From: Collinsella aerofaciens
Lineage (GTDB): Bacteria; Actinomycetota; Coriobacteriia; Coriobacteriales; Coriobacteriaceae
Reading direction: 5' to 3'
NCBI RefSeq assembly: GCF_015670795.1
Contig: NZ_JADPCJ010000011.1
Span: 1-64,000 of the forward strand
Length of the DNA stretch: 64,000 nt
In this document: one piece after another, positions 24,119 to 32,489 of the stretch
Position numbering within the stretch: position 1 is the stretch's first letter
Layout: every line of letters starts with the position of its first letter
Made by a program: the position numbers and the translations under genes
Notes under the pieces: model-generated
What the model saw: only the letters and a program-made list of their open reading frames with translations
Told to the model about the DNA's origin: nothing
Database searches by the model: none

Positions 24119-24262
24119 ATGATGTACGGAGCAGGGCAAGTGCATGAGCCGCGGTCGTTGGGAAGGCGCATGGGTGATTCTGTGATCGCTGCCGTGTGCA
24201 CGGGATTGATGGCGGTGCTTTGCATTGGGATGCTGTGGGCCATGTCACATGTGGGACAATAG
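24119..24262 (+). CDS. 47-residue single-pass membrane peptide, unknown function
   Basis: A short frame reads MMYGAGQVHEPRSLGRRMG, then a hydrophobic segment of about 22 residues (SVIAAVCTGLMAVLCIGMLW) and a short polar end AMSHVGQ. A near-consensus AAGGAGGAG lies immediately upstream of the ATG at 24119, much stronger than chance. A positive N-terminal side (RSLGRR) suggests the N-terminus stays in the cytoplasm. The stop codon overlaps the GACAAT promoter element of the next gene. No homologue is known to me; it could be a small regulatory membrane protein. Confidence 0.6.
   Translation: MMYGAGQVHEPRSLGRRMGDSVIAAVCTGLMAVLCIGMLWAMSHVGQ
24255..24260 (+). promoter_or_regulatory. Extended -10 element (TGGGACAAT) for rsmJ
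   Basis: TG-G-GACAAT lies 66 bases before the rsmJ start and overlaps the last codons of the small membrane peptide gene. Confidence 0.35.
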
Positions 24263-24325
24263 CGGACGGTTGGGTGTCGTCATGAACGGCGCCCACGTAT
24301 TCGTTTTGCTTGCTAAGGAGTACCC

Positions 24326-25030
24326 ATGGGCGTCGTCGATCCCTTTTCTGTTGCTCGGGCCGCGGGGCTTGAGCTGACCGGGAAGCCCGAGGGCCTCACG
24401 CTCACCGACGGCACGATGGAGCTGCGTGCCGATTTTGGCCGCATGCTGCCGCGACTCAAGCAGGGCCGTCTGCAGCAAGAGCTGTTGGTGAAGGCTGCGC
24501 GCACAAAGGGCATCGAGCGACCATGGGCGATTGACGCTACGGCAGGCTTTGGCGAGGATTCGCTGCTGCTGGCGGCCGCGGGCTTTACCGTCGATCTGTA
24601 TGAGCAGGATTGCGTGATCGCGGCACTCCTCAAGGATGCTTTGGATCGCGCGGCGGATGATCCGGCGCTTGCGACAGCCGTGGCGCGCATGCGCTTACAT
24701 GCGGGCGAGGACAGTATTACCGGCCTTCGCCATACAGCTGAGCTGATCGGGCAGGACGAGCTCGCGGCTCCCGACGTGGTGTATCTGGACCCCATGTTTC
24801 CCGAGCGTACTAAAAGTGCGGCGGTCAAAAAGAAGTTCCAGCTCCTACATCATCTGGAACAGCCGTGCGCCGATGAGGAGACGCTGGTCGAAGCTGCGCT
24901 TGCGGTGCATCCGCGCAAGGTGGTTATCAAGCGACCGGTGAAGGGGCCGCTGCTTGCCGGCGTTAAGCCGAGCTATCAACTTGCGGGCAAGGCCGTTCGT
25001 TACGATGTTTTAGTGCCGTCGCGCCCGTAA
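24326..25030 (+). CDS. rsmJ: RsmJ-like 16S rRNA guanine-N2 methyltransferase
   Basis: The 234-residue protein has the RsmJ (DUF548) pattern. RLKQGRLQQELLVKAA is followed by the SAM-binding motif IDATAGFGEDSLLLAAAG (70-77 at the glycine-rich turn) and the catalytic segment VVYLDPMFPERTKSAAVKKK. In E. coli RsmJ methylates N2 of G1516 in 16S rRNA. The E. coli enzyme is about 250 residues, so length fits. TAAGGAG precedes the ATG. It is a single gene convergent with the small zinc-ribbon-like gene. Confidence 0.88.
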   Translation: MGVVDPFSVARAAGLELTGKPEGLTLTDGTMELRADFGRMLPRLKQGRLQQELLVKAARTKGIERPWAIDATAGFGEDSLLLAAAGFTVDLYEQDCVIAALLKDALDRAADDPALATAVARMRLHAGEDSITGLRHTAELIGQDELAAPDVVYLDPMFPERTKSAAVKKKFQLLHHLEQPCADEETLVEAALAVHPRKVVIKRPVKGPLLAGVKPSYQLAGKAVRYDVLVPSRP

Positions 25031-25078
25031 CTTGCGTGCGATTACCGGCGCTTCGCTAGCGCCGTGCCGATGCGGCGT

Positions 25079-25375
25079 CTATTTCCATGGGTGCGACGTC
25101 AGGTGCCATCCACCGCAGTATTCGCATTTGTAGCAGGCCAAACCACGCCGCCCGTGGTTTTCGCAGTCGGCCATAACTGCCTCGGCCTCGGCGCGCGTGT
25201 CGTAACGGTTTTTGCGCTCGCACGACTTGTAGCGCCAAGTCTCATCGCGCTCGGCGTCCAAGGCGTCGCGACGCTCGTCCTCGCGCGCAAACAGGTCGCT
25301 CATATCGCCGCCGGTGGCAGCGCCCAAAAACTCGCTTTTGGCCTTTGACCAGGCGGCTCGCTTTTTGCTTCCCAT
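25079..25375 (-). CDS. Small basic protein with C-terminal zinc-knuckle-like motif
   Basis: The 98-residue hydrophilic protein ends in a short metal-binding-like cluster ACYKCEYCGGWHLTSHPWK (Cys, Cys-x2-Cys, His, His). The central part is rich in Arg/Lys/Glu (KKRAAWSKAKSEF, REDERRDALDAERDE) with the pattern KNRYDTRAEAEAVM. The YxCxYCGGWHLT ending is familiar from small uncharacterised actinobacterial and phage proteins. Function unknown; nucleic-acid binding is plausible from charge. The ATG at 25375 is preferred over the TTG at 25396. It is divergent from the GNAT gene. Confidence 0.68.
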   Translation of the reverse strand: MGSKKRAAWSKAKSEFLGAATGGDMSDLFAREDERRDALDAERDETWRYKSCERKNRYDTRAEAEAVMADCENHGRRGLACYKCEYCGGWHLTSHPWK

Positions 25376-25452
25376 CTGCTTCGCGCCCCTCTTCAAACGC
25401 TGGTATCATTGCTCAATCAAAGTGATACCAATAAACGTGAGGCCGCCGCGTG

Positions 25453-25941
25453 ATGATCAGAAAAACCCTCGATACCGACATTCCCGCCGTCATGGCTATC
25501 TACGACGCTGCCCGCGCCTTTATGCGCGCGCATGGCAACGCCACGCAATGGCCCGAGGGCACGCCTTCTGCCGAGCAACTGGCTGCCGATATCGCCGCCG
25601 GTGGTAGCTATGTGTGCGAAGTCGACGGCCGCGTGGTGGCGACGTTTGCCTTTTTACCGGGCCCGGACGAGTGCTATGACGTAATTGAGGATGGTCAATG
25701 GCGCAGCGACACTCCGTACGCCGTGCTGCACCGTGTGGCATCCGATGGCGCCGTACACGGTATCGCGGCCGCGATGTTTGCCTTTGCCAAAGAGCGTGCC
25801 GATCACCTGCGTATCGACACGCATCAGGACAACCTGCCCATGCAGGGTGCGAGCCTCAAGGCCGGGTTTAAGCGCGCCGGCATCGTCTATGTGTCCGACG
25901 GCACGGCGCGTGTCGCGTTCGATTGGCTGCGTGAGGCGTAA
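25453..25941 (+). CDS. GNAT-family N-acetyltransferase
   Basis: The 162-residue protein has the GNAT fold: an N-terminal IRKTLDTDIPAVMAIYDAARAFM, a central strand YVCEVDGRVVATFAFL, and DTHQDNLPMQGASLKAGFKRAGIVYV at the C-terminal half, where the DxxNxxMQxxLxKxGFxxxG pattern is typical. It would transfer an acetyl group from acetyl-CoA to an unidentified small-molecule or protein amine. ATG at 25453 is directly preceded by an in-frame GTG at 25450; both share a weak GTGAGG. Single gene. Confidence 0.85.
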   Translation: MIRKTLDTDIPAVMAIYDAARAFMRAHGNATQWPEGTPSAEQLAADIAAGGSYVCEVDGRVVATFAFLPGPDECYDVIEDGQWRSDTPYAVLHRVASDGAVHGIAAAMFAFAKERADHLRIDTHQDNLPMQGASLKAGFKRAGIVYVSDGTARVAFDWLREA

Positions 25942-26060
25942 AAGCCGGGCCTCACGGCAACAATTCACTCGAACGACAAATGGCCCAAACGGGGGCAAAT
26001 TTAGTTGATTGCGGCGCCTGGGGTGCTTGCCGTGTGGTTGATAATGCTGCGCCTACGCGA

Positions 26061-26486
26061 CTATTCCTTGGGCAGCTCGCTTCCACAATGACAGCACTTG
26101 GTCGCGCCCTCGTGCACCTCTTCCAGGCAATAGGGGCAGACGGGCGCCGGCACGGCTTCCTCAGCGGTGGTGCCGGCCAGCTTATCGCCAATCTCCTGCG
26201 CCTTGTTAAACGCCTTGACGATGGCAAAGACGATGGCAGCGACAATTAAAAAGTTGATGCACGCGCTAATGAACGCTCCAAAGTCGATATTGGTTCCCGG
26301 CACCACCAGCCCCGAGATCTCGGTGGCGCTGCCGCCGGCAATCACGGAGATAAGCGGGTTGATGATGTTGTCGGTAAGCGAGGTCACGATGGCAGTGAAT
26401 GCGCCGCCGATAATCACGCCGACGGCCATGTCTATCACGTTGCCGCGATTAATGAATTCCTTGAACTCGTTGAGCAATGCTTTCAT
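26061..26486 (-). CDS. mscL: Large-conductance mechanosensitive channel with C-terminal zinc ribbon
   Basis: The 141-residue protein begins with the MscL signature FKEFINRGNVIDMAVGVIIGGAF and forms two transmembrane helices (about 18-45 and 70-95). MscL opens under membrane tension to release solutes on hypo-osmotic shock. Unlike E. coli MscL, its cytoplasmic end carries CPYCLEEVHEGATKCCHCG, a CxxC-x10-CxxC-type zinc ribbon using Cys117, Cys120, Cys131 and Cys134. AGGAA precedes the ATG at 26486. It is divergent from the TetM-like gene with 245 bases between. Confidence 0.93.
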   Translation of the reverse strand: MKALLNEFKEFINRGNVIDMAVGVIIGGAFTAIVTSLTDNIINPLISVIAGGSATEISGLVVPGTNIDFGAFISACINFLIVAAIVFAIVKAFNKAQEIGDKLAGTTAEEAVPAPVCPYCLEEVHEGATKCCHCGSELPKE

Positions 26487-26731
26487 GGTGGTTCCTCGCT
26501 GTTGTGAGGCTCGCGTTGTTACTGTCCCAGATGAACCAGGGCAGACAAAAAGGGGAGGTGCCGGCTTTCGCAAGGCGCGAACCTACGAAAATCGCCGCGC
26601 GGCAACGCGGGGCGATGAGCTCGGTCGGGGGATAGGGCCCGCTTCGCCCGCCGGCTCGTAAATTGTATCATCCAGTGTGGAGCGTGAACGCCCGTTGCCG
26701 CATGCGATGGGCTCGTAATAAGAGGAGAGCC

Positions 26732-28735
26732 ATGTCGAAGCAAGCGGTCGTTGGAATCTTGGCGCATGTCGATGCCGGCAAGACCACGTTGGCCGAAGCC
26801 ATGCTGTTCAACGCGGGTCGCATCCGCAAGCGCGGCCGCGTGGACGATGGCGATTCGCATCTGGACACTAACGCGATCGAGCGCGAGCGCGGCATTACGA
26901 TCTTCTCGTCGCAGGCCGTACTCGATCATGGCGATACCCACGTCATGCTCGTGGATGCGCCGGGGCATGTCGATTTTTCTGCCGAGGCGGAGCGCACGCT
27001 GCGCGCGCTGGACTACGCGATTGTGGTTGTGGGCGCCAACGACGGCGTGCAAGGGCACACCGAAACCCTGTGGCGCCTGCTTGCGCGCTATGACATCCCG
27101 ACGTTCATCTATATCAACAAAATCGATTTGGAGAATCCCGGCCGCGATGTTTTGCTGGCACAGCTCGGGCAGCGCCTTTCCGAAGGCTGCCTGGATGCCA
27201 ACGAACTGCTGGCGGGCGGCGCCGTTCAGGAGGACGCTGCTGCGTTGGACGAGGCGGCGCTCGAGGAGTTTCTTGAAGCGGGCGAGCTTTCTGTCGCAAC
27301 GCTGTCGCGCATGGTTGCCGAGCGCAAGCTTTTCCCCTGCTTTGCCGGCTCGGCGCTCAAGGACCAAGGCGTGGACGAGCTGCTGGATGGCATATGTGCG
27401 CTGATGCGCGAACAGGCATGGCGCCCGGAGTTTGCCGCGCGCGTCTACCGCGTGAGCCGCGGAGATCGCGGCGAGCGCTTGGCGTGGGTTAAAGTGACCG
27501 GCGGCACGCTGCATGCCAAGCAGATGATTGACGGACGTTCCGGTGCCGAGGCGTGGGAACAGAAGGTCGATCAGGTACGCATCTATAACGGCGAAAAGTA
27601 TGAGCTTGCCCAAGAAGTTGCTGCTGGCGGTATTTGTGCCGTGACGGGTCTTGCGCACGTTCGCCCAGGGGACGCCCTGGGCGCGGAGCCTGCGGGCGAT
27701 GCGCCCGTCATTGCGCCAGTCCTTACCTATACGGTGCTTCCGGGCGAACATGATGTCCATACGGTGTTCAAAGCATTGACTGAGCTGGCGGACGAAGATC
27801 CCATGCTCGGCGTAAGCTGGAATACGCATCTGGAGCAGATTCACCTGCAGTTGATGGGCGCCGTGCAACTCGAGATCGTGCAGCGGGTGTTGGCCGATCG
27901 TTTTGGCCTTTCGGTTGCGTTTGAGTCTGGCGGCATTCTCTATAAGGAGACTATTTCGCAGCCGGTCGAGGGCGTGGGCCACTTTGAGCCACTGCGCCAC
28001 TATGCCGAGGTGCATCTGCGCCTGGAGCCGTTGCCGGCGGGCTCGGGCGTGCAGTTTGGCACCGTGACCTCGACCGACGAGCTCGATCTTAACTGGCAGC
28101 GTCTGGCGCTCACCAACGCCATGGAGCGCGATCATCTGGGTGCGCTGACCGGCTCGCCCATCACCGATGTGCGCATTACGCTCACGGGTGGCCGCGCGCA
28201 TGCCAAACACACCGAGGGCGGCGATTTTCGCCAGGCCACGTACCGCGCGATTCGCCAGGGGCTCATACAGGCGCGTGAGGCCGGCGCGGCGGTGCTGTTG
28301 GAGCCGTGGTATCGCTTTGAGCTCGAGGTGCCGGGGGAGTGCGTGGGCCGGGCGCTCTCGGATGCCACGCGCATGGGTGCCGAGTACGAGCCGCCGACGA
28401 TGGCGGGAGACCGGGCGAAGCTTGTGGGTCGCGTGCCGGCATCTGAGGTGCAGGATTACGCGCTGGAGGTGGCTGCCTACACGAGTGGTCGTGGGCATCT
28501 GTACCTGGAGTTCGCCGGCTATGCGCCTTGCCATGATGCCGAGTGCGTAATCGAGACGGCCGCCTATGAGCCCGAGGCCGATCTGCCCAACACGCCCGAC
28601 TCGGTCTTTTGCTCTCACGGCACCGGCTACACGGTCAAATGGTACGACGTACCCGCCGCAGCTCATGTAAAGGTCGATCCCGCCACCTTCCGCCCCTGGC
28701 GAGCGGCGGACGCCGAGTTTTTCGGCCATAGGTGA
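26732..28735 (+). CDS. TetM/TetO-like ribosomal protection GTPase
   Basis: The 667-residue protein is an EF-G-like translational GTPase of the Tet(M)/Tet(O)/Tet(W) type. G1 is AHVDAGKTT (11-19), followed by ERERGITIFSSQA, DAPGHVDF and NKID. The C-terminal end SVFCSHGTGYTVKWYDVP is characteristic of the TetM-like group rather than of EF-G. Such proteins displace tetracycline from the 30S subunit, but chromosomal, divergent homologues may have other roles. Sequence identity to acquired tet genes cannot be computed here; the GC content resembles neighbouring genes, which argues against a recent Tn916-type import. AGGAGAG precedes the ATG. Confidence 0.82.
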   Translation: MSKQAVVGILAHVDAGKTTLAEAMLFNAGRIRKRGRVDDGDSHLDTNAIERERGITIFSSQAVLDHGDTHVMLVDAPGHVDFSAEAERTLRALDYAIVVVGANDGVQGHTETLWRLLARYDIPTFIYINKIDLENPGRDVLLAQLGQRLSEGCLDANELLAGGAVQEDAAALDEAALEEFLEAGELSVATLSRMVAERKLFPCFAGSALKDQGVDELLDGICALMREQAWRPEFAARVYRVSRGDRGERLAWVKVTGGTLHAKQMIDGRSGAEAWEQKVDQVRIYNGEKYELAQEVAAGGICAVTGLAHVRPGDALGAEPAGDAPVIAPVLTYTVLPGEHDVHTVFKALTELADEDPMLGVSWNTHLEQIHLQLMGAVQLEIVQRVLADRFGLSVAFESGGILYKETISQPVEGVGHFEPLRHYAEVHLRLEPLPAGSGVQFGTVTSTDELDLNWQRLALTNAMERDHLGALTGSPITDVRITLTGGRAHAKHTEGGDFRQATYRAIRQGLIQAREAGAAVLLEPWYRFELEVPGECVGRALSDATRMGAEYEPPTMAGDRAKLVGRVPASEVQDYALEVAAYTSGRGHLYLEFAGYAPCHDAECVIETAAYEPEADLPNTPDSVFCSHGTGYTVKWYDVPAAAHVKVDPATFRPWRAADAEFFGHR

Positions 28736-28767
28736 TAGAGGGTCAGTCTCTTTGCCGCATCCTGTTG

Positions 28768-28794
28768 GTATAACTCGGTATAAGTTGGTATAAC
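28768..28794 (+). promoter_or_regulatory. Three GGTATAA direct repeats before the AAA/UvrA-like operon
   Basis: GGTATAA occurs at 28768-28774, 28778-28784 and 28788-28794, exactly 10 bases apart, one DNA turn. The array lies 35 bases upstream of the AAA ATPase start. It may be a regulator-binding array that includes a -10 element. Confidence 0.5.
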
Positions 28795-28828
28795 TGTTAC
28801 CAGGGTTTGCCAATCTGAGGAGGCCGAC

Positions 28829-29947
28829 ATGAATCCAAATCCCTTTAAGCCCACGGCTGGCAAGCGGCCTCCGATACTCATCGGTCGCGAGTCGGTCATC
28901 GAGGATTTTGAGGAAGGGCTCGATAACGGCGCCGGAGCGCCGGGTAGGCTCATGCTCATTACGGGAAATCGCGGCTGCGGCAAGACGGTTCTCCTGCGGG
29001 AGCTGCAACGTCTAGCCAATGAGCGCGGATGGGCGGTTGTCTCCGATTCCGCTTCGCTTGGCTTATGCGACCGATTGGCCGACGCGCTTCGCTCGAATAA
29101 GCCCGTTGTGACGTCAATGGAGTTCGGTCCGTCGTTTGGCCGGATGTCGGTCGAGGCGGCGCGGGCAAAGGGCGAAACGTTGCGAGGGCTGGTCAACGAG
29201 CGCCTCAAGAAGCTCGGTCCAGGCAAGGGCATACTGTTTGCGATTGACGAGGCGCAATCGGCGTCTATCGAGGAACTGGCGGCTCTTGCCGTTCTCTATC
29301 AGCAGGTGCTCGGAGACCAGGATGCTACGGGCTTGCCCGATAGCGAGCAGCGCGGCCTTGCGCTGGTGTTCGCCGGCTTACCCAGTATGGTTGACGATCT
29401 GCTCGAAGAGCCGAGCGTAACGTTTTTACGGCGTGCCCAGCAGCGTACGTTGGGGGCGATATCCTTGCCCAAGGTGCGCGATTCGTATATCCAGACGGTC
29501 AAGGACGCTGGTCTTTACGTGGACGCGGGGACGGCGGACCTTGCGGCGCGCAAGAGCATGGGGCATCCCTATATGGTTCAGCTGGTGGGATATTACATGT
29601 GGCGCTCTGCCGTCCGGCGTGGCTCGCAGGTCATCGAAAGGTGCGATGTCGAGGCTGGCCATACGGATGCCGTCTCCGAGTTCTACGAAGCGGTCGACGC
29701 GCCCCTGTATTACGGGCTGCGCAGTCCACAGCGCCTCTTTATCGAGGCCATGGCGGTTGACGAGGGCAAACCGACGCGCATGGCGGATGTCATTGAGCGC
29801 TGCGATCGCACCCAGAGCTGGGCGAGTAAATATCGCGCAAGCCTGATTCGCGAGCGCGTCATCGGGGCTGCCGGATACGGTCTCGTCCGGTTTACCGTGC
29901 CCATGCTGGGCGAGTACATCCGCGATCGAGTTTTATGGCATGAGTAG
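28829..29947 (+). CDS. AAA-family ATPase (AAA_16-like)
   Basis: The 372-residue protein has Walker A GNRGCGKT (46-53) and Walker B ILFAIDEAQ near residue 135, then a helical region and a C-terminal winged-helix-like part (RLFIEAMAVDEGKPTRMADVIERC...SWASKYRASLIRERVIGAAGYGLVRFTVPMLGEYI). The layout matches STAND-like/ORC-type ATPases such as AAA_16 proteins that switch on nucleotide binding. Partner unknown. GAGGAGG precedes the ATG. Its last codons overlap the UvrA-like gene by 8 bases, so the two probably work together or at least are co-expressed. Confidence 0.85.
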   Translation: MNPNPFKPTAGKRPPILIGRESVIEDFEEGLDNGAGAPGRLMLITGNRGCGKTVLLRELQRLANERGWAVVSDSASLGLCDRLADALRSNKPVVTSMEFGPSFGRMSVEAARAKGETLRGLVNERLKKLGPGKGILFAIDEAQSASIEELAALAVLYQQVLGDQDATGLPDSEQRGLALVFAGLPSMVDDLLEEPSVTFLRRAQQRTLGAISLPKVRDSYIQTVKDAGLYVDAGTADLAARKSMGHPYMVQLVGYYMWRSAVRRGSQVIERCDVEAGHTDAVSEFYEAVDAPLYYGLRSPQRLFIEAMAVDEGKPTRMADVIERCDRTQSWASKYRASLIRERVIGAAGYGLVRFTVPMLGEYIRDRVLWHE

Positions 29948-32453
29948 GGTGATAAAGGTGACGGAACAGAAGATGAGCCCGCAGGCTATCGAGGTGCGTG
30001 GCGCGCGCGTGCACAACCTCAAAGACATCGATATCGATATTCCACTGGGAAGGCTTGTGGGCATTGCCGGCGTGTCGGGCTCGGGCAAGAGTTCGCTGGC
30101 GCTGGGGGTTCTTTATGCCGAGGGCTCGCGTCGCTATCTTGAGGCACTCAGCACCTATACCCGCCGTCGTCTGACGCAGGCCGAACACGCCCAGGTGGAC
30201 GAGGTTCTGCACGTGCCGGCGGCGCTCGCATTGCATCAACGCCCCAGCGTGCCGGGCGTGCGCTCGACCTTTGGTACCATGACCGAGCTCAACAACAGCC
30301 TGCGTCTGCTCTTTAGCCGTTGCGCCCATCACGTGTGCCCGCATTGCGGGGCGCGTGTGGAGCCGAGCCTTAACGTAGCTGCGGGCCTGTCGCTCACGTG
30401 CCCTGCATGCGGTCGTGAGTTCTACGCGCCGAGCGCCGAGGACCTTGCGTTTAACAGCGGTGGTGCGTGCCCTACCTGTGGCGGCACCGGTGTCATGCGC
30501 GAGGTGGACGAGGCGAGCCTGGTGCCAGATGAGTCAAAGACCATCAACGAGGGCGCAGTCCTTCCCTGGGGCACGCTCATGTGGGATCTGATGAAGCAGG
30601 TGGCAGGCGAGATGGGCGTACGCACCGACGTGCCGTTTAGCCAACTCACGCCTCAAGAGCGCGACATCGTGTTTCATGGTCCGGCGGTTAAGAAGCACAT
30701 TCTCTACGTTCCCAAAAACGGCGAGGGCGCCACGCCGCTCGACTTCACCTATTACAACGCCGTCTATACCGTCGAGAATGCGCTCGCCAAGGTCAAGGAC
30801 GATAAGGGCTTAAAACGCGTTGCGCGCTTTTTGCGCGAGGGAGCATGCCGCGATTGCGGCGGCACGCGTCTCTCCGAGGCTGCGCGCCAGCCCCAGGTGC
30901 GCGGTATCAATCTGGCGCAAGCAGCGGCCATGACGCTGGGTGAGGCGATTGAGTGGGTGCGCGGGGTGCCTACGTCCTTGCCGGCCGAGATGCGGCCCAT
31001 GGCGACGGATATCTGCGATTCGTTTTTGAGTGCGGCCCGTCGTCTGGTCGACCTGGGTCTCGATTACCTTTCGCTCGATCGCGCCGGCGCCACGCTCTCC
31101 ACGGGTGAGCGCCAGCGTGTGCAGCTCGCCCGCGTGGTGCGCAACCGATCGACGGGTGTGCTTTATGTGCTGGACGAGCCTTCGATCGGCTTGCATCCTG
31201 CCAATGTCGACGGCTTGGTGGGCGTGATGCGCGATCTGGTGGATGACGGCAACACCGTGGTTGTTGTCGACCACGACACGCGCGTACTGGCGGAAGCCGA
31301 CTATCTGGTCGAGATGGGCCCCGTTGCCGGAGCGGGCGGCGGTAATGTGATCGCCGCTGGTACGGTGGACGAGGTCGAACAATCGCAGGGCAGCCGCATC
31401 GCCCCGTTTTTGCGCGCAGAGTCCAAGCGCTTGCGTCCGCAGGTGACTGACGACGAGATGTTCGACCAGGGCCATATCCGCATGGCAACCGATGCCATCC
31501 ATACCGTCAAGCCACTCGAAGTCGATATCCCGCGCGGTCGCTTGGTTGCGGTGACGGGCGTTTCGGGCTCGGGTAAGACGACGTTGGTGCTCGAGACGCT
31601 CATTCCGGCACTCAAGGCGCAGGCAGCCGGCGAGCGCCTGCCGGGGCACGTGCGTTGGGTCGATGCCGAGGGCATTGCCCGCGCAAATCTGATTGACGCT
31701 ACGCCCATCGGCGCCAACGTGCGCTCGACGGTGGCGACTTATGCCGACATCCATGATGAGCTGCGCCGCGCCTTCGCCCGTACGCCCGAGGCCAAGGCGG
31801 CCGGCTACAAGGCGGGCGCCTTTAGCTACAACACTGGCGCCTTGCGTTGCCCTACGTGCGATGGCACGGGTTCGATATCGCTCGACGTGCAGTTTTTGCC
31901 CGATGTCGAGATCGTCTGCCCGGCATGTCGCGGCTCGCGTTATGCGGATGCGGCTTCGCATATCCATCGCGAGGGCAAGGACGGGAGCTTGCTTACGTTG
32001 CCGCAGCTCATGGACATGAGTGTGGACGAGGCCCTCGACGCCACGGTGGGACTCAAGAAGGTTCAGGCGCGCTTGCAGACCTTGCACGACCTGGGCTTGG
32101 GCTATCTCACGCTCGGTGAGCCCACGCCGGCGCTCTCGGGCGGCGAGGCACAGCGTCTTAAGCTTGCGAGCGAGATGGGCCGCGTGCAGGATGATGCCGC
32201 GTTTGTGTTTGACGAGCCCACGATCGGCCTGCATCCGCTCGATGTTCAGGTGTTGCTGAGTGTGTTCGACGGCCTCGTTGCCAAGGGCGCCACAGTTGTC
32301 GTGATCGAGCACGACCTCGACCTTATCCGTAACGCCGATTATGTGATCGACATGGGCCCGGGCGGTGGCGATGCCGGCGGGCAAATCGTCTGCGCCGGCA
32401 CGCCGGGCGACATCGCAGCCTGCTCCAAGAGCATTACCGGTCGCTACCTATAA
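29940..32453 (+). CDS. UvrA-like ABC ATPase, short (UvrA2-type) paralogue
   Basis: The 837-residue protein has two ABC cassettes in the UvrA order: AGVSGSGKSSLALG with TLSTGERQRVQLARVV and VLDEPSIGLHP in the first, and TGVSGSGKTTLVLE with ALSGGEAQRLKLASEM and FDEPTIGLHP in the second. Zinc modules CPTCGGTG/CRDCGG and CPTCDGTG...CPACRGS are present. At 837 residues it is about 100 shorter than canonical UvrA (about 940), fitting the UvrA2/DrrC type linked to drug resistance rather than housekeeping repair. The start at 29940 overlaps the AAA gene; in-frame starts at 29958 (GTG) or 29973 (ATG) are possible. Confidence 0.88.
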   Translation: MSRVIKVTEQKMSPQAIEVRGARVHNLKDIDIDIPLGRLVGIAGVSGSGKSSLALGVLYAEGSRRYLEALSTYTRRRLTQAEHAQVDEVLHVPAALALHQRPSVPGVRSTFGTMTELNNSLRLLFSRCAHHVCPHCGARVEPSLNVAAGLSLTCPACGREFYAPSAEDLAFNSGGACPTCGGTGVMREVDEASLVPDESKTINEGAVLPWGTLMWDLMKQVAGEMGVRTDVPFSQLTPQERDIVFHGPAVKKHILYVPKNGEGATPLDFTYYNAVYTVENALAKVKDDKGLKRVARFLREGACRDCGGTRLSEAARQPQVRGINLAQAAAMTLGEAIEWVRGVPTSLPAEMRPMATDICDSFLSAARRLVDLGLDYLSLDRAGATLSTGERQRVQLARVVRNRSTGVLYVLDEPSIGLHPANVDGLVGVMRDLVDDGNTVVVVDHDTRVLAEADYLVEMGPVAGAGGGNVIAAGTVDEVEQSQGSRIAPFLRAESKRLRPQVTDDEMFDQGHIRMATDAIHTVKPLEVDIPRGRLVAVTGVSGSGKTTLVLETLIPALKAQAAGERLPGHVRWVDAEGIARANLIDATPIGANVRSTVATYADIHDELRRAFARTPEAKAAGYKAGAFSYNTGALRCPTCDGTGSISLDVQFLPDVEIVCPACRGSRYADAASHIHREGKDGSLLTLPQLMDMSVDEALDATVGLKKVQARLQTLHDLGLGYLTLGEPTPALSGGEAQRLKLASEMGRVQDDAAFVFDEPTIGLHPLDVQVLLSVFDGLVAKGATVVVIEHDLDLIRNADYVIDMGPGGGDAGGQIVCAGTPGDIAACSKSITGRYL

Positions 32454-32456
32454 CCG

Positions 32457-32489
32457 AATGTGACAAAGGGACAGCCTCTTTGTCACATT
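32457..32489. repeat. Short palindrome with GGGACAG core, acting as terminator
   Basis: Arms AATGTGACAAAG/CTTTGTCACATT (32457-32468 and 32478-32489) enclose GGACAGCCT. It sits between the convergent UvrA-like gene and trmL and supplies the trmL stop codon. The composition parallels the ACCTGCC palindromes at 23359 and 40614. Confidence 0.65.

Noticed and set aside
28768..28794. GGTATAA repeats as a CRISPR or plasmid iteron array
   Set aside because: The units are 7 bases with 3-base gaps and only three copies; there are no spacers, cas genes or replication protein, and the position before a start codon fits a regulatory site better.
26519..29008. Open frame of 829 codons on the minus strand
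   Set aside because: It is antisense to the TetM-like gene and extends over the AAA gene start, has no domain-like motifs, is Arg/His/Leu/Ala-rich as expected for the reverse frame of GC-rich genes, and lacks a ribosome binding site.
30810..32384. Open frame of 524 codons on the minus strand
   Set aside because: It is antisense to the UvrA-like gene, whose two intact ABC cassettes establish the coding strand.
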